From Gigaspora margarita (taxonomy: Eukaryota > Glomeromycota > Glomeromycetes > Diversisporales > Gigasporaceae), in NCBI GenBank assembly GCA_009809945.1, contig WTPW01000687.1, forward strand, positions 175,257-239,256: a stretch of DNA of 64,000 nucleotides. Direction: 5' to 3'. Below are positions 25,927-37,641 of this stretch, piece by piece. The notes beneath the pieces were generated by a model. That model searched no databases and was not told the DNA's origin. It saw only the letters and a program-made list of their open reading frames with translations. Made by a program: the position numbers and the translations under genes. Position 1 is the stretch's first letter; each line of letters begins with the position of its first letter.

Positions 25927-26883
25927 CTTATATATTAATATATTTCCAAAGTGAACTTTCAAGCAAACTATTATAATTAAACAAAAGAACTTGAAAAAAC
26001 TCAGTAGATTTAATTGTTCTTTCACATATAGTAAGATATCAATCCAGTTCTATAGGTTGTATTAAGTATAAAAAGTGGTTTTTTAATTGAAGAAAAATCT
26101 GAAAACAAGTTGAAGAAGAACAAAAGAAAAAATTTGCTAAGAGTAGAGATGTTTTTAAAAGGCTATTTATTTGTTTAATTTGACATTGTCAATGTGAAAT
26201 TTTAGCATATTGAGTATATTAAAACAATTTAAAAGTATTGATTAACAATAAAATAATCTTATAAATAAATATATTCAAATTTTAGTTAAAAAAATAAATA
26301 AGAACATTATTAGCTGGTGATTAACAAAAAATATGATTTGAATTTAACCAATGGTAACTTGTAGAAGAAATTAGTAAGCCTGGTTGGAATACTTAGAATT
26401 TAACAAATATTATTCATAAGCAAAATTTAATGAATTTATTGAAATAACGATAATATTTTATAATGAATATTTGAAGTAAATTTTGTTGTACAGGTGGTGT
26501 CAATGTGATCTCATTAAAGCATCATTAAATTTGATATCATGTTATACTATCATTTGATTATGCTATGATATAATTCTTTTAAATAAAAATATTATTAAAC
26601 AAGCACTTTCTTCTCTACATTTTTTTAAATGTATTTGTTGCAATAATAAAGATAATATAAATATTTTTTTGACAATTATAAAATGCGGTTGATATATTGT
26701 GTTTTTGCTGTAGTAAATCATTTTGCTTACTATCATATAAGCAAGCACTTTTGATAAAGACCTATTTGTCTGATATTTAGAATTTGTAAATACACTAATA
26801 CTATCTTATAGTTGATTTTGTTTCTAAATTTAATGCAAAAGTTAGTCATTAATGTTATATATACTTTTCTAAAACAGCACACA
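25927..26883. other. Gene-free stretch
   Basis: AT-rich; no gene, RNA or bounded element seen. It contains the possible promoter of the small ORF that follows. Confidence 0.4.
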
Positions 26884-27147
26884 ATGTCAGTATTATCTAA
26901 TATTAATAAAATTTTTGATATTGATAAGAAGGTCCAAGAAATCGATATGGATTTAGATGAAAATAATGTGGATAATATACTTAATTTTATTTTAGATGTG
27001 ACAGAAGGTGTTGGCTACATGTGGGAAGTGGTAAATGATGATGCATCAGCACCAGAGAAAATGTTAAAAGCAGAAAGAATGAAGACCTTTTCACTTCTAG
27101 TAAGTGAATACGCAGCATGGATCAACCCCTTGAAAAAGCAAGACTAA
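26884..27147 (+). CDS. Hypothetical 87-residue acidic protein
   Basis: I start at the ATG at 26884 (an upstream in-frame ATG at 26812 adds a hydrophobic stretch of doubtful reality). The protein has an acidic segment (DMDLDENNVDN, residues ~20-30) and a Trp-containing C-terminal part (YMWEVVNDDASAPEKMLKAE). Its composition looks more like protein than the neighbouring noise ORFs. No domain is recognised, and the sequence after the stop does not continue it clearly in another frame. It could be one exon of a larger gene or a decayed fragment. Confidence 0.35.
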   Translation: MSVLSNINKIFDIDKKVQEIDMDLDENNVDNILNFILDVTEGVGYMWEVVNDDASAPEKMLKAERMKTFSLLVSEYAAWINPLKKQD

Positions 27148-28258
27148 GCTACGTTTGATATGATTATCGATGGGGTAGTGGTAAAAAAAACCCTAATAGA
27201 CAAAGCAATGGTATTGTTATCATTATGAAACGTATAAGAGTATAGCAGGGGAAGATCTGAATAAAAAACCATGAATTGCACTAAAAAAAAACCAAAAAAT
27301 ATGGTTGCAAGAGTTCTATTTACTTACTCTTCCTATCAATTCATCTATTGTGGCCTTGCGGTATTATTATAAGTATACAAACCATTACTCTAGCTATTTA
27401 TCAAATTTATATATGCTATCACTTTCTAAAAATATCTGAAAATTTATTCAGAAGCATGCTCTTGAGGGTTTCGATGTCTTCAGTATACAAAAGCTTTTAC
27501 AATTTAAAGCAATCGAACTTAAAGATCAAATAACAAGTGACACTGAAGGCCAGTTTTAGAATGCTTAAATGTTATGAGATACTTTTGTAATACAGGATAG
27601 TATATACTCAATTATGTATAATGTTATAAAACAACTTAATTATTTTGATAGTGATGAACTTAAATCTTTAGAAAAGTGGAATAAGAGGCTAATTAATTCA
27701 GGTTTTTTTTTATTCAACTAATTATAAGCTAACTTATATAGGTAAAAATCTCTAATTTCAGTGACTATTTAGTATGAGTAATAACATTAAATAAAATTTT
27801 AACCAATAATTTATGTGATATTGCTTGATTATTAAAAATAAAAATAATTATTTGATAATATTCTTATAAATTGCTTATAAATTTTTATATGTATATAATG
27901 AAATTTACAAAAGTGTTCCCAAAATTTTGGGTTAGATGTATTAAATCTAGATTAGCATTTAGCCCAAGTTGTTAGCAGGTTTTATAGTAAAATTATTAGC
28001 TGGACATTTTTTACTTAATGAATGGATATGATTTATTAGTAAAATTTTTTATAATCTTGGGCAAAATTGGTCAATTCTGATCTAGCTGACCATGATTCTG
28101 ATGTACTTCGAAGTATTCCAACACAGAATTTTAGAAATGCCCCTGTATGAGTTGTATATAACCTGTCTGCTTATATAAATTTTTGTACATATGTATTGAT
28201 TGCTATCATTATATTAGCTAATTTTTAATAACCATGGTGTTTTAACTCGATATTTATG
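27148..28258. other. Gene-free stretch
   Basis: No gene is supported. Weak ORF traces (27348-27533) lack protein-like composition. The stretch ends at the duplication CCCATATG (28259-28266). Confidence 0.4.
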
Positions 28259-28266
28259 CCCATATG

Positions 28267-28851
28267 CAGTATTGTTATAGGACAGCTTTGGACAATAATT
28301 TGAATAATTTTGAACAATTTTGAACAATTAAATAAAGTAAAATTACTTAAAATTTTATTAAGATAACCTATTTTAATTTTAACTAGAATGTGTTCAGCAT
28401 TTAAAAAAATATATAGTTATATATTTTTTAGGTAAATTTATTATTAATTATTAAAGCCTGAACAAGCTTTGGACAATTTTGGACGTTTGGGCAATTTTGA
28501 ATATAGACAAGAGAACCCTGGACATCTTTTATATAGGTCATAACTGGATTTTGCCAATTTTGATCTAATTTGCTAAAAATAACAAAATCTATTTACTTTA
28601 ATAACTTCTAATCCAGTAATCAGAATTGAATAAACTTTTTTTGTTAGATGTGCCTTACTGAGAGCTTCATTTTATAAAAAAATTCATCCAAATTGGATTA
28701 CTGAATGCCAAGATAATTGCTAAAACTGTTTTTTGCTTTTCAAATTTTAGGTGTTTTTGCTAAAAAATTTCAAGTATGATCTCTATACTAGATGTCTGGG
28801 GTTCTTGGACAAGCCAAAAAAGGCTATAGATAGCCAAAGCATACAATACTA
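28267..28851 (+). mobile_element. hAT-like MITE (CAGTRTTGT family), copy A, perfect 8-bp TSD
   Basis: Begins CAGTATTGTTATAGGACAGC and ends AGCATACAATACTA. Flanks CCCATATG at 28259-28266 and 28852-28859 are identical. Without the nested insert it is 283 bp, like copy B at 29173-29452 (280 bp, opposite strand). Both have AATTTTGGACAATT-type words inside. Confidence 0.9.
28512..28805. mobile_element. hAT-like MITE nested in copy A
   Basis: Ends AGAACCCTGGACATC and GATGTCTGGGGTTCT. Flanks TAGACAAG (28504-28511) and TGGACAAG (28806-28813) match 7 of 8. It is full-length kin of 15697-16686 and shares TAACTTCTAATCCAGT and AGATGTGCCTTACTGAGAGC-type sentences. Confidence 0.85.
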
Positions 28852-29172
28852 CCCATATGTATTAATATTTAATTTTATTTATTTATTTTATTTGTGTTTT
28901 TATTTAGGATGTTGATAAAGTACACTACTGGTGTTCAACACTATATGTGTTTTGATCAATCAAAAATTATAAATTTGTATAATGTAAAGTTAGATATAAC
29001 CTGAATTTTTTAAAAAAATAAGGATTTTTTCAAAAAACTTCTATATCAAAAAATTCTGTTTAAGAAATCTATCTTCATATTCTAACAAAAAAATTCTTTG
29101 CAAAATTTTGGTATAAAAAACTTCTAATCCAAACCTTAACATGAATTTTAACTCTAACTCTAACTCTAAGGG

Positions 29173-29452
29173 CAGTGTTGTACGTTTTGGCTGTCTACAG
29201 CCTTTTTTGGTTTGTCCACATCCAAAATTGTCCAAATGTCCAAGATTGTCCAAAGCTTGTCCAGGCTTTAATAATTAATAAATCTATCTAAAAAATATAT
29301 AACTATATATTTTTTTAGATGCTGAACACATTCCAGTTAAAATTAAAATAGGTTATCATAATAAAATTTTAAGTAATTTTACTTTATTTAATTGTCCAAA
29401 ATTGTTCAAAATTGTTCAAATCATTGTCCAAAGCTGTCCCGTGACAACACTG
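29173..29452 (-). mobile_element. hAT-like MITE (CAGTGTTGT family), copy B
   Basis: Ends CAGTGTTGTACG and GTGACAACACTG. Flanks TCTAAGGG (29165-29172) and CCTAAGGG (29453-29460) match 7 of 8. It is inverted relative to copy A 300 bp away and lacks the nested insert, so it serves as the empty-site control. Confidence 0.85.
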
Positions 29453-29838
29453 CCTAAGGGTGCATCTATAAATAATGTTATATACCCCTATATAGTAGCT
29501 TTTGACCAGTTATTGTTATTAGGATCAGGTAGGGTCAGAGTAAAATTAGAGTTAAAGTTAGTAAGTTTTTTAAAAAAAAACTTGTTAATAAAATAAGCTT
29601 TGGTGAAACAAACTATCAGTAAAATAAACTTGTTAGTGAATATTTGTCAGTAAAATGTTATATTAGTAAAGTGATTGTTGGTGAAATAATACAGATCCAG
29701 GGGAAAGAATGGATAGGCCTTTAATAAAAAATAATCAGATAATTAATGACATAGCCCTTATCTTGACAAAAAAGTAAGCTAGCTATATACTAAAGTAAAA
29801 ATTTTGTTTTGCAATATAAATCCCTTTTTTGTTAAGAT
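29453..29838. other. Gene-free stretch
   Basis: Nothing recognised beyond the flanking duplications; short ATTAGTAAAATGT-type words recur near 29590-29680. Confidence 0.35.
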
Positions 29839-30097
29839 AGGACCCCAAACATCTAGTACTGAGGTCATATTTAATTTTTTTAGCAAAAACCCCTAAAATT
29901 TAGGAAGCAAAAAAACAGTTTTTTTTGCAATTATCTTGATATCAACAGTTTTTTTGCAATTATCTTGATATCCAGTAGTCCAATTTGAATAAACTTTTTT
30001 AAAAAATAAAGTCCTCAGTGAGGCATATCTAATAAAAAATAGTTTATTCAATTCTAATTACTAAATCAAAAGTTATTTAAAAAAGTATTTTGTCATT

Positions 30098-32766
30098 GAC
30101 AGAAACAGGATAGGTGTCCAGTAGTGTTCCTATGAACCTGAACTAAACTAAACTCAGGTTCAGATTCAGATTTAGTATTAACCTGAACCTGAACATTTTT
30201 TAAAACATGTTTAGGTTCAGGTTTAGTATTGAACTTTTAGAGCTAGTTCAGGTTCAGTTCAGGTTTAGTTTATAAGTTTATAAACATGTTCAAATTCAGT
30301 CTAATGTTCATATGCACTAGTGATTCTAGATTTGGGTTCAGGTTTGGTTTGGTTCAGACCAGACTCAAACTTTAAATTTTATTATTTAAAACTTTATACT
30401 AAACTCAAACTCAATTATAAGTTTGATCAGGCTAGTCCAATTTTGCAAACTAGTTTGAATCTAAATAAAAATATATGTATTTTTTAATACTGAACAAGTT
30501 TACTTAGAGTAAGAAGTATAAATCAGTTAGTAAAATTTAGAGAATCATAGCAAATTGTATAATTTTATTAATAAAAATATTAAAAACGTATTTTACATGA
30601 AATTTTACTAATTAATCATAACTTCTTGCACTAAGTAAACTTGTTCAGCACCAAAAAATACATCAAAATGGTATATTTTACTTTGCTTTTTTTAAATTTA
30701 AAGAAAGGATACTTAATTTTGAAAATTTTTATCAAAAATTCAAAATTAAGTATCCTTTCTTCAAAGGATAATCCTATACAATGCACCTTGCGATGTGCTA
30801 ATTTATCGCAGTATATAGGTAAACATAATTTGTAGATCTGCGACAAAATAATTTTAATAAATTAAATTAATATAAGGTTAGGGTTGGGTTAGAGTTAGAG
30901 GTTAGAAAGAGTAATAGCTTATAACATAATTTTGCAAGAAATTTTTTTTGTTAGAGCTCGAAAAGTGGTTATGTAGACAAAATTTTTTGATATTACAAAT
31001 TTTTGAAAATATCATTACACAAAGAAATTTGCATGTTATACCTGATCTTCAAATTTAATTAGTAGATCATTTGGGTGCGATATACAAGCACAACACAGGG
31101 GTGCGAAGCCTAGGAAACTCCTTCTTCAAATATTAAGAAAAGTAAAATAAAATATAGTAATTTGATATATTTTTTGGTGCTAAACAAGTTTACTTAGTGC
31201 AATAAATTAGAATCAATTAGTAAAATTTAGAGAATCATATTATTTTGTATAATTTTATTAATAAAATTATTAAAAATATTGTTATATATGAAAGTTTACT
31301 AATTAATCATAACTAGTTGTACTAAGTAAACTTGTTTCAGTACCAAAAAATACTTCAAATCGATATATATTATTTTACTTTCTTAAAATTTGAATAAAAG
31401 ATGCTTAATTTTGAAATTTTTATCAAAAATTCAAAATTAAGCATCTTTGATGCAAATTTTAAGAAAAATAAAATAAAATATACCAATATGATGTATTTTT
31501 GGTGTTAAATAAGTTTACTTAGAGCAAAAAGCTATAATCAATTAGTAAAATTTAGAGAATCATAGAAATTTGTATAATTTTATTAATAAAATTATACAAA
31601 TTTCTATGATTCTCTAAATTTTACTAATTGATTATAACTTCTTGCTCTAAGCAAAAGTGTATAGCACCATCAAATACATCATATTGGTATACTTTATTTT
31701 ATTTTCTTAAAATTTGCATCAAAGATGCTTAATTTTGAATTTTTGATAAAAATTTTCAAAATTAAGCATCTTTTTTTTAAATTTTAAGAAAAGTAAAATA
31801 AAATAGACTAATTTGATGTATTTTTTGGTGCTTAACAAATTTACTTAGTGAAACAAGTTATGATCAATTAGTAAAATTTCATGTAGAACAATATTTTTAA
31901 TAATTTTATTAATAAAATTACACAAAATGATATAATTCTTTAAATTTTACTAAATGATTCTAACTTTGTGATTTAAATAAACATGTGCATATATTATAAA
32001 TCTAAACATGTTCATAAACCTTGAACTGAACCTAAACTGAACTTTTTTTAAGTTCAGGTTCAGGTTCATGTTCAATAATTTTAAATTTCAGTTCAGTTTA
32101 GTATTGAACATTTAGAGCAGGTTCAGGTTCAGATTCAGGTTCATTGAACCTGAACCTGAATCTCTATTAAACTAAACTAAACTTCAGAACCCTAGCCTGT
32201 ACTAATATTAATCTTAACACTACAATCTAATCTCTAACTCTATCCTTTATCTAACACTAATCCATCTATTAACAACAATTATAGCACTATACTACCTAGT
32301 GAAATGGCAAAAGAAACAGCAAGAAAAATGGCAAGAGAGAGAAATAGCAAGAGAAATGGCAAGAGAAAATGCCAAAATAACCAAATAATGAAATGATAAT
32401 ACTATAGAAAAAAAGAAAATAAAATACTACAAATGAAATGGCAGTACAAGAAACTCAAAGACATGACGAAATAACAATAGAAAAAAAAAGTAAACTGCCA
32501 CTAGTGAAATGACTTACCTAAATGCAATAATAGCAATTGCAACTGACAATGAAACAAAAAAAAACCAAAGATGATACCAATAGTAACAATATTAATAGTG
32601 GTACTAAAAAAAAAAGATTGGTTAAAAAAAAAAGTAATCTATGTATTTATTTTTTTATGCTGATCTGTGAAACAGAAAAGTGTTCACATAATCACATGAT
32701 GCAATCTAGCTAGAAATCGATTGATCACATGATCCAGAAAATCTTATCTAGACCCTGTATCTGTTT
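30098..32766. mobile_element. Large insertion inside 29839-32840
   Basis: Proposed ends are GACAGAAACAGGATAG and, inverted, AAACAGATACAGGGTCTAG. Flanks TTGTCATT (30090-30097) and TTGTTATT (32767-32774) match 7 of 8. Inside are GGTTCAGGTTCAG-type arrays and repeated palindromes. A further TAGTGTTCCTATGAACC end at 30122 suggests another nested hAT whose right end is not resolved. Confidence 0.5.
30479..31990. repeat. Array of palindromic repeats (GGTGCTGAACAAGTTTACTT)
   Basis: About four ~170-bp palindromes (near 30481-30655, 31165-31345, 31500-31690, 31815-31990). Each reads TTTACTTAGTGCAA, ATTAGTAAAATTT, a TTTTATTAATAAAATT centre, then the inverse. They are linked by smaller palindromes around CTTAATTTTGAAAATTTTTA. 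The mirrored ORFs at 30631-30846 and 30641-30835 are shadows of one such palindrome. Confidence 0.75.
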
Positions 32767-33169
32767 TTGTTATTTTAGCAAATTGGGCCAAAATTGGCCA
32801 AAATCTAGTTATAATCTATATGAAAAATATCTGGGATCCTGTCAAGATAATTTGTTTTGGGCTTCTAAGTAAACTTGTTTAGTATATAATTTTATTCATA
32901 TTAAAATTAAAATATATTTTTTTAAACCTTTTACTAAGTAAAAAATGAGATTAAAGTTAAAAAAATTTTTTATTTCTTTTAGAAAAAATTTTTTTCTAAC
33001 TTTAACCCTATTTTTACTTAGTAAAAAGTTTAAAAACCTATGTTTTGATTTTAATACAAATAAAATTATATACTAAACAAGTTTATTTAGAAGCCCAAAG
33101 CAAGTTATCTTGATAAAAAAGATGTTTATATTACAAACCAAAAATTTTTAACTTACATTAGCAAAATAA

Positions 33170-34960
33170 ATATACGAAATCTTTCGAAAGAAATTGCATA
33201 CCAAAATCTTTCAAAAGAAATATGATTGATGCTAAATCTTTCGAAAAAATTGAAATCTTTCAAAAGATTTCAGCATGCTTTTCTTTCAAAATATTTTGAA
33301 ATATATTGCGAAATATTGTAAATAGGGCAAATAAAAACAATGCAACCCCGTACCTAATTATTTCTCTCTGGGGGCACAGGAGGTAATATTTTGTATACTA
33401 TCTTAATATTTCGCAATATTTCGCAATATTTTGCAAAATTTTCAAAATTTTTTTAAAAAATAAATAAATGATATACATATTTACATAATCACACTTTTGC
33501 AAATTTTGAACATTTTTACAGGTTTTCACATTGTTTTACAATTTAATATAAAATTTTATATTTTTTATTTATTATTATACATTATATATTTTAAATTTAT
33601 TTTAAATTAAATATACATTTTATTCAATATTACATATTTTATTATATATTATTATACAAAAAAAAATTGAAAAAAATAATGAAAAAAATGAAGCCAAAAA
33701 AAAAATGAAAAACAAAAACAAAAATGAAAAAAAACAGTATTTAAAATACTTTCGCACTTTGTCTTATATAATCCCATAAAAAACTAGCCCTACACACTTA
33801 TTTTTGCTCACCCCCAGTTAGCTATTATTTGCTTCTTTGTTTTAACTATCATTTCGCTTCAGCTATTTCTTTTGTTTTGGTGGTATTCTTAAAGTTGGTG
33901 TTCTTGTAAAGTGCTAGAAAAGTTAGGTTGTTTTCTTGCAAAGTGTCAAAGAAGCCAGGAATATAAAATAAATATTAAAAACTAAGTAAAAAAAAAACAA
34001 GCGAAAAAACAAAAAACTGAATAAAAAAAAAATAAAGAAGCCCCAAATATCCATTTCTCTGACAATTCAGAATTTGCTAAAAGCCAAGTTAATGTTCATA
34101 AAATAGCAAAAAAAGTCTGGATTGGTTTTCTTCAAAATGCCAGGAAGTAAGAGTTGTGTTCTTACAAAGTGCCAGAATAAAATAAATTAATAAAAAAATT
34201 TTTTAAAAAAAAACAAAAACAAAAAAACAAATGTCAAACGAAAGCAAATCTTGCGAAAACTTGTAAAAGCTTGCAAAAACTGTGCCCATATTTCTCTAAA
34301 GATCATTCCTGGAAATTTAGAAATTGTTTGATGTTCTTGCAAAGTGTCAGAAGTTTGAATTGGTTTGCAAAGTCAACTTGGTGTTCTTGCAAAGTGCTAA
34401 AAAGTTGTTAGTTTTCTTGCAAAGGGTAGTGTTCTTGTAAAGTGTGAAAAAAATAAATAAATAAAAAAAACAAAANAAAAAACAAAAACAAAAAAAACAA
34501 AACAAACCTAAAAAAAACAATGTAAACAAAGCGAAAGGAAAAAAAACAAAACAAAACGAAAAAAACAATGTAGAAAATCTAATTTATAAACAAAAAATCT
34601 AATCTGATCTTGTAATACAGAATTTGTAGATTAATTTTAATAGATCATACAAAATTTCAAAGTATTTCGAAAATATAGTCAAGTATGCCCTTGGTATGAT
34701 CCAGGTTATAGATCTACTGATCCAGCTTGGTTTCATAGGTCTAAAATATTTTGAAATTATTTCGAATTATTTTGAACCAAAATATTTTGAAAAATATTTC
34801 GAATCTACTTTCGAAATATTTTAAAACCTTTTTCGAAATATTTTGAAACCTGAAATATTTTGAAATATATTGCGAAATATTTTAAAATATATTGCAATAT
34901 GCAAGGTCTTTCAAAAAATTTCGCATGTTCACAAGATCTTTCAAAAAATTTTGGTACTAT
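33170..34960. repeat. Dispersed repeat family, copy 2
   Basis: Matches 15131-19060 in order: TTTAATATAAAATTTTATAT, TACTTTCGCACTTTGT, the GTTCTTGCAAAGTGCCAGA sentences, and GATCCAGCTTGGTTTC. TTTCGAAAGAAATTGCAT near 33190 and TTTCAAAAAATTTCGCATG near 34908 may be its inverted ends. A single N lies at 34476 in the A-rich part where copies 1 and 3 have gaps. Confidence 0.6.
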
Positions 34961-35079
34961 AAATTCCATGATGTATGTTATGGTAACTGTATTCTTGTTC
35001 TCAGTTGGGTATATAATATAAAATCTTGGTTTACTATCTTGAATAGAAGCTTGCAGGTATATTTGTGTAGAATATTACA

Positions 35080-35860
35080 CAGACAAATCCAAAAAACTAA
35101 AGAATCAGAAACCCATTTGGGAAATTCCAAGGAAGAGGTAGAGAAGATCTTTAATGTTACTGCCAAAATAGGGTCAGTACTAGGAACAAACCTTATAAGG
35201 GTAGTATAAGGAAGCTGTAGCAGTTTAAGAACAATTCCTGACTGCAAGTATTGGTTAACACTATAGTGCCCAGTTTCTGAAGACCATTTTGGTATATGAT
35301 ATGGACCTATACTGGAGTAGCTAGCAATCTCTTACAAGGTAAAGTAGCCCTAAAGTATAAGGTTATTGAGAATAACTCTAGAAGCTATAATAAATTGGTA
35401 GATAGGTAAATATTAATAGAAAAAGCATGGATTAGAGATGTTTAAATAGGCAGGTTCTGTAGTTGGTCTGCAGGTATAGCAACTAGTGTAGAACCTTCGG
35501 GCAAACTACTCAAATTAGGCACCAAAAGTGCACATGTGGCTAGTTATACATAGGGTTTCTCAAATTCAAATCAAATCAAATATTGGATCAATTTGAATTT
35601 AATCAAATCAAGTTAACCCTGATTTGAATTTGATTTGATTCAAATATTTGGATTTGAATTTGATTTGAATTTGAATTTTTAATAGTAATTTTCAAATAAA
35701 ATCAAATATTTGTCAAATCAAATTAAATTTGGCCAGATTTGAATTTGATCAAATCAAATATAGTCAAATTTGAATTTGAATTTGATCAAATATTTGATTC
35801 AAATATTTGAAGATCAAATCAAATTGCAGAACCCTAGTTGTACACTCATTCATATAACAA
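35080..35860 (+). mobile_element. Diverged copy of the ~1-kb tRNA-headed retroposon
   Basis: Parallels the minus strand of 19798-20783: GAAGAGGTAGAGAAGATCTT against GAGGAAGTAGCAAAGATCTT, GTAGCAGTTTAAG against GTAGCAGTTCAAT, and GTAGAACCTTCGGGCAAACT against GTAGAACCTTCGGGTGGACT. The head and the A-rich tail are not recognisable. It is split by a 286-bp hAT MITE. The ORF at 34892-35209 overlaps it and is probably not a gene. Confidence 0.7.
35551..35836. mobile_element. 286-bp hAT-like MITE, copy 1
   Basis: Ends TAGGGTTTCTC and, inverted, TAGGGTTCTGC. Flanks GTTATACA (35543-35550) and GTTGTACA (35837-35844) match 7 of 8. The interior consists almost entirely of TTTGAATTTGATTTGATT words in both orientations. 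It is the same length as 45729-46014. Confidence 0.85.
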
Positions 35861-36545
35861 ATATTATAAATATTTAATAAAAACCTATAGCCAAAGTAAG
35901 ATAGTCATTAAAATTTAAAAAATATATATATATATTTGTTTTTAACAAAGTTATATTTTGAAAAAGTGCAAAATTAAAAAAATTTTGCCTAGTTTTTAAG
36001 CTAAAATTTTTTTTCATTTCTTGTTTTATATATCTGTAAAATTTAATTTTAATATAATTAGTTAAGCTGACTTAGAGCTTCAGCTTAAAGTTTATAGTAA
36101 TTTCATATGTTTTTCTTATAATTTTATTATAGACAGCATTTGGATTAATTTTAAGTAGAAATGTCCTATAACTGGTTTGTATATATCTTCTATTTTATTA
36201 TAAATACTTTACTACTTCATATATTGCAATGTCATTTTATTTACATACCTAACATTAAAGAATCAGTAAGTAGCTGTGTTGTCAAATATGGCTATTGTTT
36301 AACAATTGTGTAGCAAAATATAGTTTTGCAATAATTTATTTGTAAAACTGTTAGGAGGAATAGCAGGAACCAAATTTTAGACGCTCAAGTTGGGGAGCTA
36401 AATTTTTAGGCGTTCAAGAATACTTATTTTTTTCAAAGCTATGTCTTAATGATTCGTATGGCTGTCAGAGAAATTACAGTTACATTATTTAAATTTTATG
36501 ATAATAACTTAAGCGATATCGATTTACTATTCGTTCTAAACCTTT
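35861..36545. other. Gene-free stretch
   Basis: AT-rich; nothing recognised. Confidence 0.4.
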
Positions 36546-37118
36546 TATTGTGGTTTGCCGATTTCCGATTTCTTTAACATTACTTATGATGACGCAAGAC
36601 TTACATATATATATATATATTTATATAGTATACATATATTTTTTTTTTTAAAAAAATAAAAAAACTTTTCTAATGATCAAAAATTATATCCCGGAACATG
36701 TTTTGGATGCGCAAAGTATCAACTTTAACACCTAAAACTTATTAAAATTTCAAGATTTTTTCAGTAATAAACAAATTAATTTGCTAGAAACATGTAATAA
36801 TTCTTTTAAGTTTGTAACTCTTAAATTTCTTTTCACTCATAATGCAGTAGTAAATTTTATCGGCCTAAAAAAGAAACAATACTCAAATTCTTTTCAAAAT
36901 GATGAATACGCAAATAATATTCTTACAAAAGTTAAGTTATAAAATAATGAATCTACAACTTCTACAGCATTTCTACAAAAATATTCAGTCAAATATATTA
37001 CAAAATGATGAATATGCAATTTAAAAGTTTAAAGAAATCGGAAATCAGAATCAGAAATCATGATTTCTTCTTTTTTTTTTTGATCAGCAAATTTCACATA
37101 TTTTTGCAAACCGCAATA
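36546..37118. mobile_element. Probable MITE with TATTGYGGTTTGC ends
   Basis: TATTGTGGTTTGC at the left and GCAAACCGCAATA at the right are inverted. GATTTCCGATTTCTTTAA (36565) is mirrored by TTAAAGAAATCGGAAATC (37033). No flanking duplication could be settled, so the boundaries are tentative. Confidence 0.55.
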
Positions 37119-37641
37119 ATACGGATTCAATATAATGAGAAGTGACATTATCCGAAATCGAAGTTTCTATTGTTCTAAATTCAAAAATGAAATATCGATA
37201 AAATTGTTGTCAAAGAATCATGTTAAACCAATTTAATGAATATCGAATTGAATAAAAATATTTATTAATCTCTATACCAGATATGTTTAAAATTATTATT
37301 ACTTTTATGTAAAAAATTCATTTACAAAGTTTTTACTTCTGATTCCATCTTTCATGACTACAAAAAAAAAAAATAATAAAGGACAAAGGATGGTTTAAAT
37401 ATTTTGAATATTCTATAAAAGTGGTTTTAAAATTAAAATAATTTATTACTAATTATATGTAATCCAGTACAACCCAGTGTAAAGAAGAAGAAAAAAAATA
37501 ATTTATCATAAATAATTGTGAATGGAACAATTGACGATTGAATCAATTACAGGAAAAAAAAAAATTAATAATGAAATTTTATTATTATTTTTAATAGTAT
37601 TTCTACACTATATAATAATGATTTATTAGTTTCTTGTGAGT

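Larger units (their letters stand above)
29839..32840 (-). mobile_element. hAT-like MITE split by ~2.7 kb of later insertions
   Basis: Starts AGGACCCCAAACATCTAGTA and ends AAAATATCTGGGATCCT. Flanks GTTAAGAT (29831-29838) and GTCAAGAT (32841-32848) match 7 of 8. The outer ~260 bp on the left and ~75 bp on the right are the reverse complement of the 28512-28805 element; everything between is inserted material. Confidence 0.75.

Noticed and set aside
33170..34960. Idea that the dispersed family is an LTR pair with 15-19 kb
   Set aside because: No TG..CA ends, primer-binding site or polyprotein between copies, and copy 3 lies inside an inverted-repeat element.
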